A stretch of 64,000 bases of DNA from Roseicyclus sp. (GCF_018402035.1 NZ_JAGYJN010000002.1:248001-312000), one strand, 5' to 3'. Counted from the stretch's first letter, positions 1 to 9,914 are shown. Numbers and translations are program-made. Notes: a model not told the origin generated them from the sequence alone.

Positions 1-96
1 CCCGTCGGTCGCTTTCCGGGAGGGGCGGGCCTGCGTGCGCCGATCCTGACGCTGGCCATGACATGGTTCGCGCTGCGCGACCGGCTTGGCATCTAA
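1..96 (+). CDS. C-terminal fragment of an unidentified protein
   Basis: An open frame runs from the first base to a TAA at 94-96, giving 31 residues; the 5' part lies outside the window. The visible tail has a hydrophobic stretch (roughly residues 13-25, with AP, ILTLAM and TWFAL) followed by a charged RDRLG end. That would fit the end of a membrane protein or a helical enzyme. The piece is too short for a family assignment. The frame is accepted because it is uninterrupted, has normal codon use and stops about 100 bases before the next gene. Confidence 0.4.
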   Translation, partial: PVGRFPGGAGLRAPILTLAMTWFALRDRLGI

Positions 97-201
97 GGCC
101 ACACCATATCTGTGAAGCTTTCGTGACGACGCTACGAGATGCTGGATTTTGAAAAATCTTCAGGATAAGATTTCCTAAAGATTAGTTTTCAAAAAGGTGA
201 A

Positions 202-1428
202 ATGATGGCGCTGGCACCCAATGTTTACGACGCCGAGCCGATCCCCGAGGCCGCGCGCGCCGAGATCGACCGCTTGCTGCAATCGGGCGACCTTTTCCGC
301 TATACCGCGCCCGCCGACGCGCCCGTGGCCCTGCTTGAGCGCGAATTCGCCGACCTGCTCGGGGCGAAATATGCGCTGGCCGTATCCTCATGCTCGGCGG
401 CGATCTTTTTGTCGCTTGAAGCGCTCGACCTGACGCCCGGCGCGCGCGTCTTGATCCCGGCCTTCACCTTTGCCGCCGTGCCCTCGGCGGTGGTGCATGC
501 GCGGCTCACGCCCGTGCTGGTCGAGGTGGGCGAGAATTACCGTATCGACATGGCCGATTTCGAAGCCAAGCTCGACGACACGATCGAGGCCGTCATCATC
601 AGCCATATGCGCGGCCATACCTCGGATATGGATGCGATCATGGCGCTGTGCGACGCGCGCGACATCCCCGTGATCGAGGATGCGGCCCATTCGCTTGGCA
701 CGCTGTGGCATGGCCGCAAGATCGGCACCATCGGCAAGATCGGCTGTTTCTCGTTCCAATCCTACAAGATGATCAACGCGGGCGAAGGTGGCATCTTGAT
801 CACCGATGACGCCGATCTGGCGGCGCGCTGCGTGATCATGTCGGGCGCCTATGAGCATAATTGGAAAAAGCACAAAACCCCCGAGGGGCAGAACGACCCG
901 GAACTGGCGATGGCCTTTGCGCGCTGGCAAAACCAGTTGCCGCTTTACAATATGCGGCTGCAAAACCTCAGCGCGGCTGTGATCCGCCCGCAATTGCCCG
1001 AGCTTGCCCGCCGGGTGCGCGATGGGCTTTCCAATCACGACTATGTCGCGGCCCGGCTCAACACCTCGCCTTGGCTGGATGTGCCCCCGCCCTTGGCACC
1101 CGAGGATCGTGCGCCCGATTCGATCCAGTTCAACCTTGTGGGGTTCGACACCGACGCCAGCGCGCGCGCCTTTGCCACGGCGGCCGAGGCGCGCGGCGTC
1201 AAGGTCCAGATTTTCGGTCTTTCGACCGATAATGCGCGCGCCTTTTGGAACTGGCATTTCATCCCGGGTGCGACACCCGATCTGCCGCGCACACGCGCCA
1301 TGCTGATGCGCGCTTGTGATGTGCGCCTGCCTGTCCGGTTGACCAAGCCCGAGTTGGATTTCATCGCCGAGGCGCTTCTTGCCGCAGCGGTGGATGTGCA
1401 GGGCGAGACACGCGCCTACGGCACCTGA
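202..1428 (+). CDS. DegT/DnrJ/EryC1/StrS family PLP-dependent aminotransferase
   Basis: This 408-residue protein resembles the sugar-type aminotransferases that use pyridoxal phosphate and usually transaminate keto-sugars, for example in polysaccharide or antibiotic sugar synthesis. Visible motifs are VIEDAAHSLG (about residues 158-166; Asp160 should contact the PLP nitrogen) and SFQSYKMINAGEGG, in which Lys189 is the expected Schiff-base lysine. The length is normal for the family. Two ATGs lie in tandem at 202 and 205, preceded by an AAGGTG ribosome site. No sugar pathway genes sit beside it, so the substrate is unknown. The gene converges on xseA. Confidence 0.85.
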   Translation: MMALAPNVYDAEPIPEAARAEIDRLLQSGDLFRYTAPADAPVALLEREFADLLGAKYALAVSSCSAAIFLSLEALDLTPGARVLIPAFTFAAVPSAVVHARLTPVLVEVGENYRIDMADFEAKLDDTIEAVIISHMRGHTSDMDAIMALCDARDIPVIEDAAHSLGTLWHGRKIGTIGKIGCFSFQSYKMINAGEGGILITDDADLAARCVIMSGAYEHNWKKHKTPEGQNDPELAMAFARWQNQLPLYNMRLQNLSAAVIRPQLPELARRVRDGLSNHDYVAARLNTSPWLDVPPPLAPEDRAPDSIQFNLVGFDTDASARAFATAAEARGVKVQIFGLSTDNARAFWNWHFIPGATPDLPRTRAMLMRACDVRLPVRLTKPELDFIAEALLAAAVDVQGETRAYGT

Positions 1429-1501
1429 GCCTTTGGCGCGGGCGGACTGGGGGCGCTGCCCGTCGCCATGTTCACTCGGACCAATGGCGTGCCAATGGCA
1501 A

Positions 1502-1531
1502 CCCCCCGGGATATTTGGAAAACAGAGAAGA
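1502..1531. repeat. CCCGGGATATTT-type intergenic repeat, copy A
   Basis: The core CCCCCCGGGATATTTGGAAA resembles the 3' half of elements at about 15741, 26290 and 40823, which share C-rich bases, then G(A/G)(G/T)ATTT and an A-rich tail. It lies between two convergent genes, and unlike the other copies has no clear preceding hairpin. Confidence 0.45.
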
Positions 1532-1539
1532 CCAGCGCG

Positions 1540-3111
1540 TTAGAACAGTTGGCCCTGATCGGGGCCGGATTTTGGGGGCGTCTGTTTCGGCATGGATTTG
1601 GGTGTCGCGCCCTGGGGCGCGACGGCCAGCTTGCCATCGGCAAACTCGATCTCAAGCGCGCTATGCCCCCGCGCGGCCACTTCGGTCGTGATGACAGATT
1701 TGCCCGCGCGCACCACCGCGTAGCCGCGCTTGAGCGTTTCGGTATAGCCCAAGGTGCGATGAAGCCGGTCCAGCGCGCCAAGCTGTTCGCGGCGGATCGC
1801 GAGCATTTGATCGGCAGCGCGGTCGAGGCGGGCGGCAAGGCTATCAAGACGCATGCGCGCCTCGGACAGGCGACGCGCCTCGCGGCTTGGATCAAGGCGG
1901 CGCGCCAGCCGGTCAAGTTCGTCACGGACCCGCCGGGTTTGGGCGTTCAGCGCTGCGGGGCTGAGCCGGGCTGCCGCTTGACCAAGCCCAAGGCGTTTCC
2001 GCGCCAAATTACGCTCAAGCGCCGGGGCGAGCCGCGCCGCCGCACCATCCAAGCGCGCGCGCGCCAAGCTGCCGCGATGTCGCAGCGCCGGCGCAAGGCC
2101 AGCCGCCGCCAGATCGAGCCGTTGGCGCGCATGATCGAGCAGGGTTTCGGGGCGCGGCAAGGCGCGCGAGAGATCGGCAAGCCGCTGACGCCGCGCACCC
2201 AAACCGCCGGTCATGGTGCGGGTCAAGATCCCCTCTTGCTGGCGCAGCCAATTGAGCAAATCCATCCGCACCGGCACCGCGCGTTCCGCCGCCGCTGTGG
2301 GCGTGGGCGCGCGGTGGTCACTTGCATGGTCAATAAGCGTGGTATCGGTTTCATGCCCCACGGCCGAGATCAGCGGGATCGCGCTTTCGGCGGCGGCGCA
2401 GACCACGATTTCCTCGTTAAAGCCCCAGAGATCCTCAAGGCTGCCGCCACCACGGGCAACGATAATCAGATCTGGGCGCGGGATCGGGCCGCCGGGGACA
2501 ATGGCGTTGAACCCACGAATGGCGCGGGAAACCTCGGGCGCGCAATTGGCCCCTTGCACGGCCACAGGCCAGATCAGCACATGGCGCGGGAAACGCTCGC
2601 GCAGCCGGTGCAAGATATCGCGGATCACCGCACCCGAGGGCGAGGTGACGACACCGATCACGCCGGGCAAAAACGGCAGCGGCTTCTTGCGGGCAGGATC
2701 AAACAGCCCCTCGGCGGCCAGCATGGCGCGGCGCTTTTCCAGCATGGCCATCAGCGCACCCGCCCCCGCCGGGCGCAGATCCTCGATCACCATCTGGTAT
2801 TTCGACTGGCCGGGGAAGGTTGTCAGCCGTCCCGTGACGATCACCTCCATCCCCTCTTCGGGCGGATGGGCAAGGCGCGCGGCGGTGCCTTTCCAGATCA
2901 CCGCCGAGAGCACGCTGCGGTCATCCTTGAGGTCGAGATAGACATGACCCGAACGCGGCAGCGATAGGCGACCAACCTCGCCGCGCACACGGATATGGGA
3001 AAAGCCACCCTCGATGGTGCGTTTGACCGCACCCGAGATTTCGGAAACGGTGAATTCCGGCGCATTGCCGGGATTGGGGCCCGGCCCCTCATCGGCGATC
3101 AGATCATCCAT
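1540..3111 (-). CDS. xseA: Exodeoxyribonuclease VII large subunit
   Basis: This 523-residue protein is the large subunit of exonuclease VII, which with XseB degrades single-stranded DNA in both directions into oligonucleotides. An N-terminal OB-fold (about residues 16-110, with [12 protein letters not shown] and [10 protein letters not shown]) precedes the catalytic domain with [30 protein letters not shown] and [14 protein letters not shown], all typical of XseA. A long helical region and a Pro/Lys/Gln-rich tail follow. The ATG at 3111 is chosen because the open upstream extension is arginine-rich and non-homologous in character. It is divergent from purD, 80 bp apart. xseB is not nearby. 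Confidence 0.95.
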   Translation of the reverse strand: MDDLIADEGPGPNPGNAPEFTVSEISGAVKRTIEGGFSHIRVRGEVGRLSLPRSGHVYLDLKDDRSVLSAVIWKGTAARLAHPPEEGMEVIVTGRLTTFPGQSKYQMVIEDLRPAGAGALMAMLEKRRAMLAAEGLFDPARKKPLPFLPGVIGVVTSPSGAVIRDILHRLRERFPRHVLIWPVAVQGANCAPEVSRAIRGFNAIVPGGPIPRPDLIIVARGGGSLEDLWGFNEEIVVCAAAESAIPLISAVGHETDTTLIDHASDHRAPTPTAAAERAVPVRMDLLNWLRQQEGILTRTMTGGLGARRQRLADLSRALPRPETLLDHARQRLDLAAAGLAPALRHRGSLARARLDGAAARLAPALERNLARKRLGLGQAAARLSPAALNAQTRRVRDELDRLARRLDPSREARRLSEARMRLDSLAARLDRAADQMLAIRREQLGALDRLHRTLGYTETLKRGYAVVRAGKSVITTEVAARGHSALEIEFADGKLAVAPQGATPKSMPKQTPPKSGPDQGQLF

Positions 3112-3191
3112 GCCCGTTCCACGCCCCGCTGGTTGTGTCGCCCCGAAAGGCCCGCTATTGCACCCCCATCCTAGCAAGCGGAGCGGCAGAG

Positions 3192-4454
3192 TTGAACATC
3201 CTGATCCTCGGTGGTGGCGGGCGCGAGCATGCGCTGGCTTGGGCGGTGCTGCAAAACCCGAAATGCGACCGTTTGATCGTGGCACCCGGCAATGCCGGGA
3301 TCGACAAGATCGCGGAATGTGCAGCGCTGGACATCACGGATGGTGAGGCAGTCGTTGGCTTTGCGGTCGAGGAATCGATTGATTTCGTGATCATCGGACC
3401 CGAAGGGCCGCTGGCCGCTGGCGTGGCCGATGCGCTGATTGCCGCAGGTGTGCTGGTCTTTGGCCCCTCGCGCGAAGCTGCGCGGCTTGAGGCGTCCAAA
3501 ACCTTTACCAAAGAGATTTGCGATGCCTGTGGTGCGCCGACAGCCAGTTGGGCGCGCTTTACCGATGCCGCGTCTGCCCACGCCTATGTCACCGCGCGTG
3601 GTGCGCCCATCGTGGTCAAGGCCGATGGTCTGGCCGCGGGCAAGGGCGTAGTCGTGGCCGAGACCGTCGATCAAGCGCTTGCAGCGATCACCGATATGTT
3701 CGGCGGTGCCTTTGGCGCAGCAGGGGCCGAGGTGGTAATCGAAGACTTCATGGCGGGCGAAGAGGCATCGTTCTTTGTGCTCAGCGATGGGCAAAACGTG
3801 CTGCCCATCGGCACGGCGCAAGATCACAAGCGCATTGGCGATGGCGATACTGGCCCCAATACCGGGGGCATGGGGGCATATTCCCCGGCCCCTGTCTTGT
3901 CGGATGCTGTGGTTGAATTAGCGCTTGAACAGATCGTGAAGCCCACCGTTGCCGAAATGGCCCGACGCGGCACACCCTATCGCGGTGTGCTCTACGCGGG
4001 GCTGATGATCGAAAACGGCCAACCCCGGCTGGTCGAATACAATGCCCGCTTTGGCGATCCGGAATGCCAAGTGTTGATGATGCGGTTGGGGGGCCAAGCG
4101 CTTGATCTGATGCTGGCCTGTGCCGAGGGGCGGCTGGCCGAGGTCGCGGTGAACTGGGCCGATGATCACGCCCTGACCGTGGTGATGGCGGCCAAGGGCT
4201 ATCCGGGCAGCTACGCCAAGGGCAGCGTGATTGCGGGGCTGGAAAACGTACCCGAAGATGCGCAGCAGATGGTGTTTCACGCCGGCACCAAAGCCGTGGA
4301 TGGCACGATCCGCGCCGATGGCGGACGGGTGCTGAATGTCACCGCGCGGGGCGCGACGCTGGCCGAGGCGCATGCCCGCGCCTATGGCATGGTCGATCGG
4401 ATCGACTGGCCCGAAGGGGTTTATCGCCGCGATATCGGTTGGCGGGCGCTGTAG
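3192..4454 (+). CDS. purD: Phosphoribosylamine-glycine ligase
   Basis: PurD (420 residues) catalyses the second step of purine synthesis, joining glycine to phosphoribosylamine with ATP. The N-terminus [17 protein letters not shown] is diagnostic. The ATP-grasp domain shows [37 protein letters not shown] and [10 protein letters not shown]. Homologues start exactly at the NILILGGGG segment, so I place the start at the TTG at 3192 rather than at an upstream in-frame codon at 3135. A weak GGAG precedes it. purE, purK and prs also occur in this window but not in one operon. Confidence 0.95.
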   Translation: MNILILGGGGREHALAWAVLQNPKCDRLIVAPGNAGIDKIAECAALDITDGEAVVGFAVEESIDFVIIGPEGPLAAGVADALIAAGVLVFGPSREAARLEASKTFTKEICDACGAPTASWARFTDAASAHAYVTARGAPIVVKADGLAAGKGVVVAETVDQALAAITDMFGGAFGAAGAEVVIEDFMAGEEASFFVLSDGQNVLPIGTAQDHKRIGDGDTGPNTGGMGAYSPAPVLSDAVVELALEQIVKPTVAEMARRGTPYRGVLYAGLMIENGQPRLVEYNARFGDPECQVLMMRLGGQALDLMLACAEGRLAEVAVNWADDHALTVVMAAKGYPGSYAKGSVIAGLENVPEDAQQMVFHAGTKAVDGTIRADGGRVLNVTARGATLAEAHARAYGMVDRIDWPEGVYRRDIGWRAL

Positions 4455-4521
4455 CGTTTTCCGCAAGGAAAACGCACAGGAAATCTCGCGATTTCCCGTG
4501 CGGAAAACCCGGGTTTTCCGC
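4454..4521. repeat. Triple hairpin cluster (GCGTTTTCC / GGAAATC / GGAAAACC type)
   Basis: Three stem-loops lie back to back between convergent genes. The first is a 9-bp stem (4454-4462 with 4467-4475) closed by GCAA. The second is a 7-bp GGAAATC/GATTTCC stem (4479-4496), extendable by GCAC/GTGC. The third is a perfect 22-base palindrome at 4500-4521. Related hairpins occur at 5921, 43900 and 63321. They may act as a two-way transcript end or as an RNA-stabilising structure. Confidence 0.7.
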
Positions 4522-4526
4522 CCCCC

Positions 4527-5210
4527 TCACAACCAGGTCGCGTAATCCGACACCAACAGATGCATGGGCGCCTCATCCTCGTCGATGGCGGCGAAACGGC
4601 CAATGGGTTCGCGGAACCAATTATCAGTCTCGTCATCATTGACGGTCGAGACCTCGCCGATCAGCACATCGCCCCCCTCGCCCCAAAAGGCGTGCCAATC
4701 GCAGGGCATCAAGGTGACGCTTTCGCCCGGTGCCAGCATCAACACCTCGCCCGGCGCGTAATCGCGTGCAATCCCGTCGCACATCACCCGCCCACCGGTC
4801 TTTTCGTCGAACGATCCATCGGGGGCCGAGCCGTAAAGCTCGACCGCCAGCGTTGCGCCGCCGCGATTGATGATATCCTCGGCCTTGAGGTAGTGGCGAT
4901 GCATCGGCGACAATTGATCTTGCTTGGAGATCAACAGCTTCTCGGCATAGCACATGCCGCCACCGCGTTGCAGATCGGCCAACCGCCCATTGCGCAGCGT
5001 GAACAAGAACAGGCCCATCTGGTCATAACGCCCCTGCCCGTAATCGGTGATATCCCAGCCCATGCGCCCCGCGATCACGGCCGACGCGATCTCGCGGTTG
5101 GCGCGCATTTGATCCGGGGTCCAATAGGCGAAGGGCGGCAAGACAAACCCGAAGGAGCGGATGAACTCATCCGCCTCGGCCATGATCGCGTTGATGGTGG
5201 ATCTCTGCAT
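4527..5210 (-). CDS. D-lyxose ketol-isomerase (cupin sugar isomerase)
   Basis: This 227-residue protein matches the D-lyxose/D-mannose isomerase family, cupin-fold metal enzymes that interconvert D-lyxose and D-xylulose (often also D-mannose and D-fructose). Visible features are FAYWTPDQM near the N-terminus, CYAEKLLISKQDQLSPMHRH with the metal-binding HxH, and CDWHAFWGEGGDVLIGEVS near the end, which supplies another His. The length is typical. No sugar transporter or kinase lies nearby, so the physiological substrate is unclear. It converges on purD and lies downstream of carD on the same strand. Confidence 0.85.
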   Translation of the reverse strand: MQRSTINAIMAEADEFIRSFGFVLPPFAYWTPDQMRANREIASAVIAGRMGWDITDYGQGRYDQMGLFLFTLRNGRLADLQRGGGMCYAEKLLISKQDQLSPMHRHYLKAEDIINRGGATLAVELYGSAPDGSFDEKTGGRVMCDGIARDYAPGEVLMLAPGESVTLMPCDWHAFWGEGGDVLIGEVSTVNDDETDNWFREPIGRFAAIDEDEAPMHLLVSDYATWL

Positions 5211-5303
5211 GTGCTGCGCCCTTGTCGCTGATGATCGGCATGATGCCTATCCCATCAGGGCAAGATCGCAAGCCCCGCAATCTGCGCGATGGGCAACAGT
5301 GCA

Positions 5304-5337
5304 ACAAAAAACCCGCCGCACCAGCGGTGCAGCGGGC
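5304..5337 (-). terminator. Rho-independent terminator of carD
   Basis: On the minus strand an 11-bp stem with one wobble pair, CCCGCTGCACC / GGTGCGGCGGG, is followed by a run of T (complement of 5305-5311). It lies just after the carD stop codon. Confidence 0.85.
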
Positions 5338-5358
5338 TATGCCTTGCAGCTTTTGCGC

Positions 5359-5871
5359 TTATGCCGCGCGCGCGGTCAGCACATCATCAACCTGCTTTTG
5401 CGCGCCTGCCTCGTCCACGCCTTTGACGGCGGCCAATTCGCGCGTCAACCGCTCAAGAGCCGCTTCGTAAAGCTGACGCTCGGAATAGGATTGTTCGCGC
5501 TGATCATCGGCACGGTGCAGGTCGCGCACCACCTCGGCAATCGAGATCAGATCACCGGAGTTGATCTTTTGCTCGTATTCTTGCGCGCGGCGCGACCACA
5601 TTGCGCGCTTGACGCGCGCCTTGCCCTTGAGCGTTTCCATCGCCTTGGACACAATATCGGGCGAAGAGAGCGAGCGCATACCAATCTCGACCGCCTTGGC
5701 GGTGGGCACGCGCAACGTCATCTTGTCCTTTTCAAAGGAAACGACAAAGAGCTCCAGCCGCAGGCCTGCAATCTCCTGCTCTTCGATCGAGACGATCTTG
5801 CCGACCCCATGGGCAGGGTAAACGACATAATCGTTCGGGGTAAATTCTTGCGATTTCCGAGCCTTCGTCAT
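5359..5871 (-). CDS. carD: CarD family transcriptional regulator
   Basis: This 170-residue protein is a CarD-type factor, which binds the RNA polymerase beta subunit and promoter DNA to modulate open-complex stability, often at ribosomal RNA promoters. The N-terminal Tudor-like RNAP-interaction domain contains FTPNDYVVYPAHGVGKIVSIE and a KDKMTLRVPT segment. The C-terminal helical DNA-binding domain contains KARVKRAMWSRRAQEYEQKI. The ATG at 5871 is preceded by AGGAAAG. An upstream in-frame start at 5940 would add a non-conserved leader overlapping a palindromic hairpin, so it is rejected. A strong terminator follows. Confidence 0.92.
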   Translation of the reverse strand: MTKARKSQEFTPNDYVVYPAHGVGKIVSIEEQEIAGLRLELFVVSFEKDKMTLRVPTAKAVEIGMRSLSSPDIVSKAMETLKGKARVKRAMWSRRAQEYEQKINSGDLISIAEVVRDLHRADDQREQSYSERQLYEAALERLTRELAAVKGVDEAGAQKQVDDVLTARAA

Positions 5872-5920
5872 TCTTGCTTTCCTTTCGTGCCCCCGGCGCT
5901 GGCGCAACAAAAACCACCGA

Positions 5921-5938
5921 GGAAAACCGAGGTTTTCC
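5921..5938. repeat. GGAAAACC/GGTTTTCC hairpin upstream of carD
   Basis: An 8-bp inverted repeat (5921-5928 with 5931-5938) with a 2-base centre lies in the 277-bp gap between carD and fdxA. It has the same core as the hairpins at 4500 and 43923. The rest of the gap holds no gene I can support. Confidence 0.6.
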
Positions 5939-6148
5939 ACAAGCGGTCATCATGCGCGAGAAAGCCGGACAGGTTGGCAGACCTGCGATGGGTTACGGAC
6001 AGTCGATTCACAGATCTGTCATATAGCACGTTCATGCGCCGATTTCCAGTGATCCGCGCAGGCACAGGGCATTGGTCCAGCAAATTCAGGGCGTTTTCTT
6101 AACGATTTGCTCCGCCAAACAGGCGTTTGCATCGCGAATCGGTGGCTG

Positions 6149-6484
6149 TCAGCCACCCGCGCCGGGAGATTCGGACAACAGCGCCATCTTGTCGGGCTTG
6201 CCATCCATCTCTTCGGAACCGGGCAGCGGGTCTTTGCGCGTCACGATCACCGGCCACATCTCGGAATATTTGCGGTTGAACTCCACCCATTTCTCCATGT
6301 CCGGCTCGGTATCGGGGCGGATCGCATCGGCAGGACATTCGGGTTCGCACACACCGCAATCGATACATTCATCGGGATGGATCACGAGCATATTCTCGCC
6401 CTCGTAGAAGCAATCCACGGGGCAGACCTCCACGCAATCGGTGTATTTGCAGGCGATGCAATTTTCCGTCACGACATAGGTCAT
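6149..6484 (-). CDS. fdxA: 7Fe ferredoxin FdxA
   Basis: This 111-residue ferredoxin carries one [3Fe-4S] and one [4Fe-4S] cluster. Cysteines 9, 17 and 50 fit the 3Fe cluster, and 21, 40, 43 and 46 the 4Fe cluster. Cys12 and Cys25 fall where the extra cysteines of the Azotobacter ferredoxin I type lie. A C-terminal extension (about residues 58-111, including [15 protein letters not shown]) is also typical. It is a low-potential electron carrier in the cytoplasm; the partner is not evident here. The S4 RNA-binding gene lies upstream on the same strand, 137 bp away. Confidence 0.95.
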   Translation of the reverse strand: MTYVVTENCIACKYTDCVEVCPVDCFYEGENMLVIHPDECIDCGVCEPECPADAIRPDTEPDMEKWVEFNRKYSEMWPVIVTRKDPLPGSEEMDGKPDKMALLSESPGAGG

Positions 6485-6621
6485 CGGTCATCCTCAGCTC
6501 ATCAACAGGGCGTCTGCTACGCCAGCGGTTCGGTCTTTGCAAGGGTCGAGCGCGGCACAGCCTGCGGTAGAGTGTAAACTTAGGTTTACACGTTTCAAGC
6601 GATTTCTTTGCGAAACTGCCC

Positions 6622-6972
6622 CTAAACGTCCGGGCCTTGATCATCCTGAAAGGCATCAAGAGCGCGCCGGTCACGCTTGGTTGGGCGCGGGCCGACACGG
6701 GCCGCATCAGCTGCACCGGGTTCAAGCGGCGGCGTCAGATCGTCGAACAAACCCTGCGCCTCGCTGGCGGGCCCACGACGCAGGCCAAGCGCCGTGATCT
6801 TGATCACCCGCACATGCGCACCTTGTGCAAAGGTCAGAACATCGCCGGGCCTAACGGATGTCGCGGCTTTGACCACACGCTGGGCATTCACCCGAACCTG
6901 CCCATCGTTGACCATGCGGCTGGCCAAGCTGCGGGTTTTGAAAAACCGCGCTTGCCACAACCACTTGTCCAA
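6622..6972 (-). CDS. RNA-binding S4 domain protein (Hsp15-like)
   Basis: This is an S4-domain protein of about 116 residues. The start DKWLWQARFFKTRSLASRMV followed by GQVRVNAQRVVKAATSVRPGDVL is the S4 RNA-binding fold of the HslR/Hsp15 type, which binds stalled 50S subunits carrying nascent chains. The tail is Pro/Arg-rich, with RPTKRDRRALDAF. The first start codon after the helicase stop is a TTG at 6972. The reading frame stays open upstream into the helicase end, so the true start could be a few codons earlier. It is co-directional with the helicase, 23 bp downstream. Confidence 0.82.
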   Translation of the reverse strand: MDKWLWQARFFKTRSLASRMVNDGQVRVNAQRVVKAATSVRPGDVLTFAQGAHVRVIKITALGLRRGPASEAQGLFDDLTPPLEPGAADAARVGPRPTKRDRRALDAFQDDQGPDV

Positions 6973-6995
6973 ACGTACCGAGGGCTGGTGTTCGG

Positions 6996-9914
6996 TCAGG
7001 ATTTGCCTTTCAGCCCAGCAAGGGCCTGTGCGAAGGGATTGTCGGGATCGATCCGGTCACGCTTTTCAGGGCGCGCGCTGAAAGTTTTGGGGCTTTCCTC
7101 GCGCGGGGGCTTGGGGCCTTTGCTGCGGGGCGGCTTGCCGCCTTTTCCGCCTTTGCCACGGGGTTTGTCGGCCCCGTCAAAGCGTGGCTTTGCCCTTTCT
7201 TCGCGCGGCTTGTCACCGTCGGCGCGGCGTTGCTGGGTGCGCGGGCCATTGCCTTGGCGGCGCGGTGCCCAGGTAAAGGTATAGAAAACCTCCATCTCGA
7301 CGGCTGCCGCCTGTTCACCGGGCTGCTCATCAGGGGCTTCTTCAGGGGGGCTTGGCGGTGCCTCGTCGGGCTGCTCAATGGGCTGTTCGACCGGGGTCTC
7401 GACCGGCGTTTCGGTCGGGGGGGCAACAGGCATCTCAGCCGGGGTATCGCCGGGGATCTCGGTCGGGATGTCGCTGGGATCGCCTGCTGCATCTTGCACC
7501 ACGGCGGGTGCAACAGGGGCGGCCTTGACCTTGGGCCTTTCGCCACGCTCGCCGCGATAGCCAAGCCCTGCCATCAGATCGGCGAATTGATCAAGCGTCA
7601 GCCCCGTGATCGACAGCATATCGGCGCTCGCCTCGAACCCGCCGCGCGTGTCCTTATTGCGCAGCATATCGGCCAAACGCTCGAGCATATCGATGCGAAT
7701 CGCGCGCAGCCCTGCGGGGCGATAGCCCGACATGGTGTAATAGCCCTGTGGCTGCTGGGCATCATGGGCGATGGTCACCAGACCGGGTGGCGGGCTTTCG
7801 GGGAACATATCCAAGCCCTGCGACAGACCCCACAACACCAAGCGCAACCGCGTCGGCGCAGGCTTGAGCAAGAGCGGCTGGAAAATGGTGAACTGGCCAA
7901 AGCGCACACCATGCTTGCGCAATTGCCCGCGCGCCTCTTGATCGAGCGCCTTGATGTCATCGCCGATCTCGGCGCGCGCCACGATCCCAAAGCTTTCGAG
8001 CAGGCGAAACGCCACGCCGCGGGCAAGCCCGGTGATCGCCTCATCGCGCGCAAGCGCCAAGAGCGGCTCGAACTGCGCGGCGATCCGACGGTCAATGAAA
8101 TGCTGCAACCGGCGTTGGACCTTTTGCATCACCTCGGGCCCGGCATCTTCGTCGACGAACGCCTCGGCCACGGGCTTGAGCGCGTCATCGCCGCGCACCA
8201 GCTTACCGATAGCCTGATCGCCCCACATCAACCCGCCCTGTTCGGTCAGGTCGAACTCGGTATCGGGCGCGTTGTAAAAACGGTCGGCGCGCAGATGAAA
8301 CTCGGGGCGCAGGGCCGCGATCGCCGCCTGTCTGAGCGTCTTGGCCTCATCAGGCCCAGTGGTTTGGTCCTGGCGGAAGCGGAACCCTTCGATCCGGCCG
8401 AGGATCTGGCCCTCGACGCTCACTTCACCCTTATCGTTCACATCAGCCACCAAGCTCTCCTTCTGCTTCAACCGGCGGAGCAAAACGCTTGTCCGCCGGT
8501 CGACAAATCTTTGCGTCAGCGCGCCATGCAAGGCGTCGGACAGGCGATCTTCTACGGCACGGGTGGCCTCACGCCAATGGCTAACATCATCGACCCATGC
8601 ATCGCGTTGCGCGACATAGGTCCATGTGCGGATAAACGCCAATCGTTTCGACAATGTGTCGATATCGCCCTCGACCCGGTCGATGCGCTTGACTTGACCG
8701 GCCAGCCAATCATCGGGCACCCGGCCCAATTCCTGCAAAAAGTCAAAGATCCGGCCCAAAAGCTCGGAATGCTCGGTGTGGCTGATCCCGCGGAAATCGG
8801 GGATGCGGCAGACATCCCATAACAACCGCACATCATTGGCCGATGAAAAGCGCGCACGCATGTCGTCGCGCGCCGCGATGGTCTTGAGCGCCATCAAATC
8901 GTCGGCTTCGCGCGCGCGGGTCAGCCATTCGTCATTGGTGTGTTCTTCCAAAGAGCCGATCAATCGCCCGACGGAACCAAACTCCAACTGCGCATTGCGC
9001 CAGTAAAGCTTGCGCAAGGGCGCAAAGCGATGCTCTTGGATCGCCTTTGCCAGATCCTCGTCCAGCGGCGGTGCCTCGCCTGTCACGCCAAAGGTGCCGT
9101 CTTGCGTGTAGCGCCCGGCGCGTCCCGCGATCTGGGCCAATTCATTGGGCATCAATTCGCGCATCCTGCGCCCGTCGAATTTGCGCAGCCCCGAAAACGC
9201 GACATGCCCAATGTCGAGGTTCAACCCCATCCCGATGGCATCTGTCGCCACCAAGATATCGACATCGCCATTTTGATAAAGCTCGACCTGCGCGTTGCGC
9301 GTGCGCGGGGACAGCGCACCCATCACCACCGCCGCCCCACCCTTTTGGCGGCGGAGCAACTCGGCCATGGCATAAAGATTCTCGACCGAAAATCCGACGA
9401 TGGCACTGCGCGGCGGCATCCGGCTGATTTTCTTCGATCCGGTGTAGAGAAGTTCCGAGAATCGCTCGCGGCTGAGAAACTCGGCACGCGGCACAAGGGC
9501 TGCGATGGCCCCACGCATCGTGGTGGCCCCCAAGAACAGCGTCTCGTAGCGGCCGCGCGCATGCAAAAGCCGGTCGGTGAAAACATGGCCACGCTCGGGG
9601 TCGGCACAAAGCTGGATCTCGTCGATGGCGACGAAATCGGCCCCAATGCCTACGGGCATCGCCTCGACCGTGCAGACCCAGTATTGCGCGCGCTCGGGCA
9701 CGATGCGCTCTTCGCCGGTGACCAAGGCCACGACCGAGGGGCCGCGCATGCCGACGATCCGGTCATAAACCTCGCGCGCCAATAGCCTGAGCGGCAGGCC
9801 GATAATGCCCGTGCGATGCGCCAGCATCCGCTCGATCGCGTAATGGGTTTTTCCGGTATTGGTCGGGCCAAGCACCGCGGCGATGCGGCTTTTGCCCAAA
9901 ATGCTGCCGTCCAT
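6996..9914 (-). CDS. SUV3-like superfamily 2 RNA helicase
   Basis: This 972-residue helicase resembles mitochondrial SUV3. Walker A is GPTNTGKTH (residues 16-24), the DExx box is DEIQ (98-101), and ATDAIGMGLNLDIGHVAF and QIAGRAGRYTQDGTFG mark the second RecA domain. A central helical region and a SUV3-type C-terminal domain follow. From about residue 800 the protein turns into a Pro/Glu/Thr-rich low-complexity linker with repeated TPVE/PIEQPDEAP units. It then ends in a basic Lys/Arg/Gly-rich tail that could bind RNA. It probably acts in RNA turnover. The S4 protein gene follows immediately. Confidence 0.88.
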   Translation of the reverse strand: MDGSILGKSRIAAVLGPTNTGKTHYAIERMLAHRTGIIGLPLRLLAREVYDRIVGMRGPSVVALVTGEERIVPERAQYWVCTVEAMPVGIGADFVAIDEIQLCADPERGHVFTDRLLHARGRYETLFLGATTMRGAIAALVPRAEFLSRERFSELLYTGSKKISRMPPRSAIVGFSVENLYAMAELLRRQKGGAAVVMGALSPRTRNAQVELYQNGDVDILVATDAIGMGLNLDIGHVAFSGLRKFDGRRMRELMPNELAQIAGRAGRYTQDGTFGVTGEAPPLDEDLAKAIQEHRFAPLRKLYWRNAQLEFGSVGRLIGSLEEHTNDEWLTRAREADDLMALKTIAARDDMRARFSSANDVRLLWDVCRIPDFRGISHTEHSELLGRIFDFLQELGRVPDDWLAGQVKRIDRVEGDIDTLSKRLAFIRTWTYVAQRDAWVDDVSHWREATRAVEDRLSDALHGALTQRFVDRRTSVLLRRLKQKESLVADVNDKGEVSVEGQILGRIEGFRFRQDQTTGPDEAKTLRQAAIAALRPEFHLRADRFYNAPDTEFDLTEQGGLMWGDQAIGKLVRGDDALKPVAEAFVDEDAGPEVMQKVQRRLQHFIDRRIAAQFEPLLALARDEAITGLARGVAFRLLESFGIVARAEIGDDIKALDQEARGQLRKHGVRFGQFTIFQPLLLKPAPTRLRLVLWGLSQGLDMFPESPPPGLVTIAHDAQQPQGYYTMSGYRPAGLRAIRIDMLERLADMLRNKDTRGGFEASADMLSITGLTLDQFADLMAGLGYRGERGERPKVKAAPVAPAVVQDAAGDPSDIPTEIPGDTPAEMPVAPPTETPVETPVEQPIEQPDEAPPSPPEEAPDEQPGEQAAAVEMEVFYTFTWAPRRQGNGPRTQQRRADGDKPREERAKPRFDGADKPRGKGGKGGKPPRSKGPKPPREESPKTFSARPEKRDRIDPDNPFAQALAGLKGKS

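Noticed and set aside
1468-2967. 499-residue plus-strand frame opposite xseA
   Set aside because: Antisense shadow of xseA; it starts in the intergenic repeat.
7230-8822. 530-residue plus-strand frame opposite the helicase
   Set aside because: Antisense shadow; no ribosome site or conserved motif.
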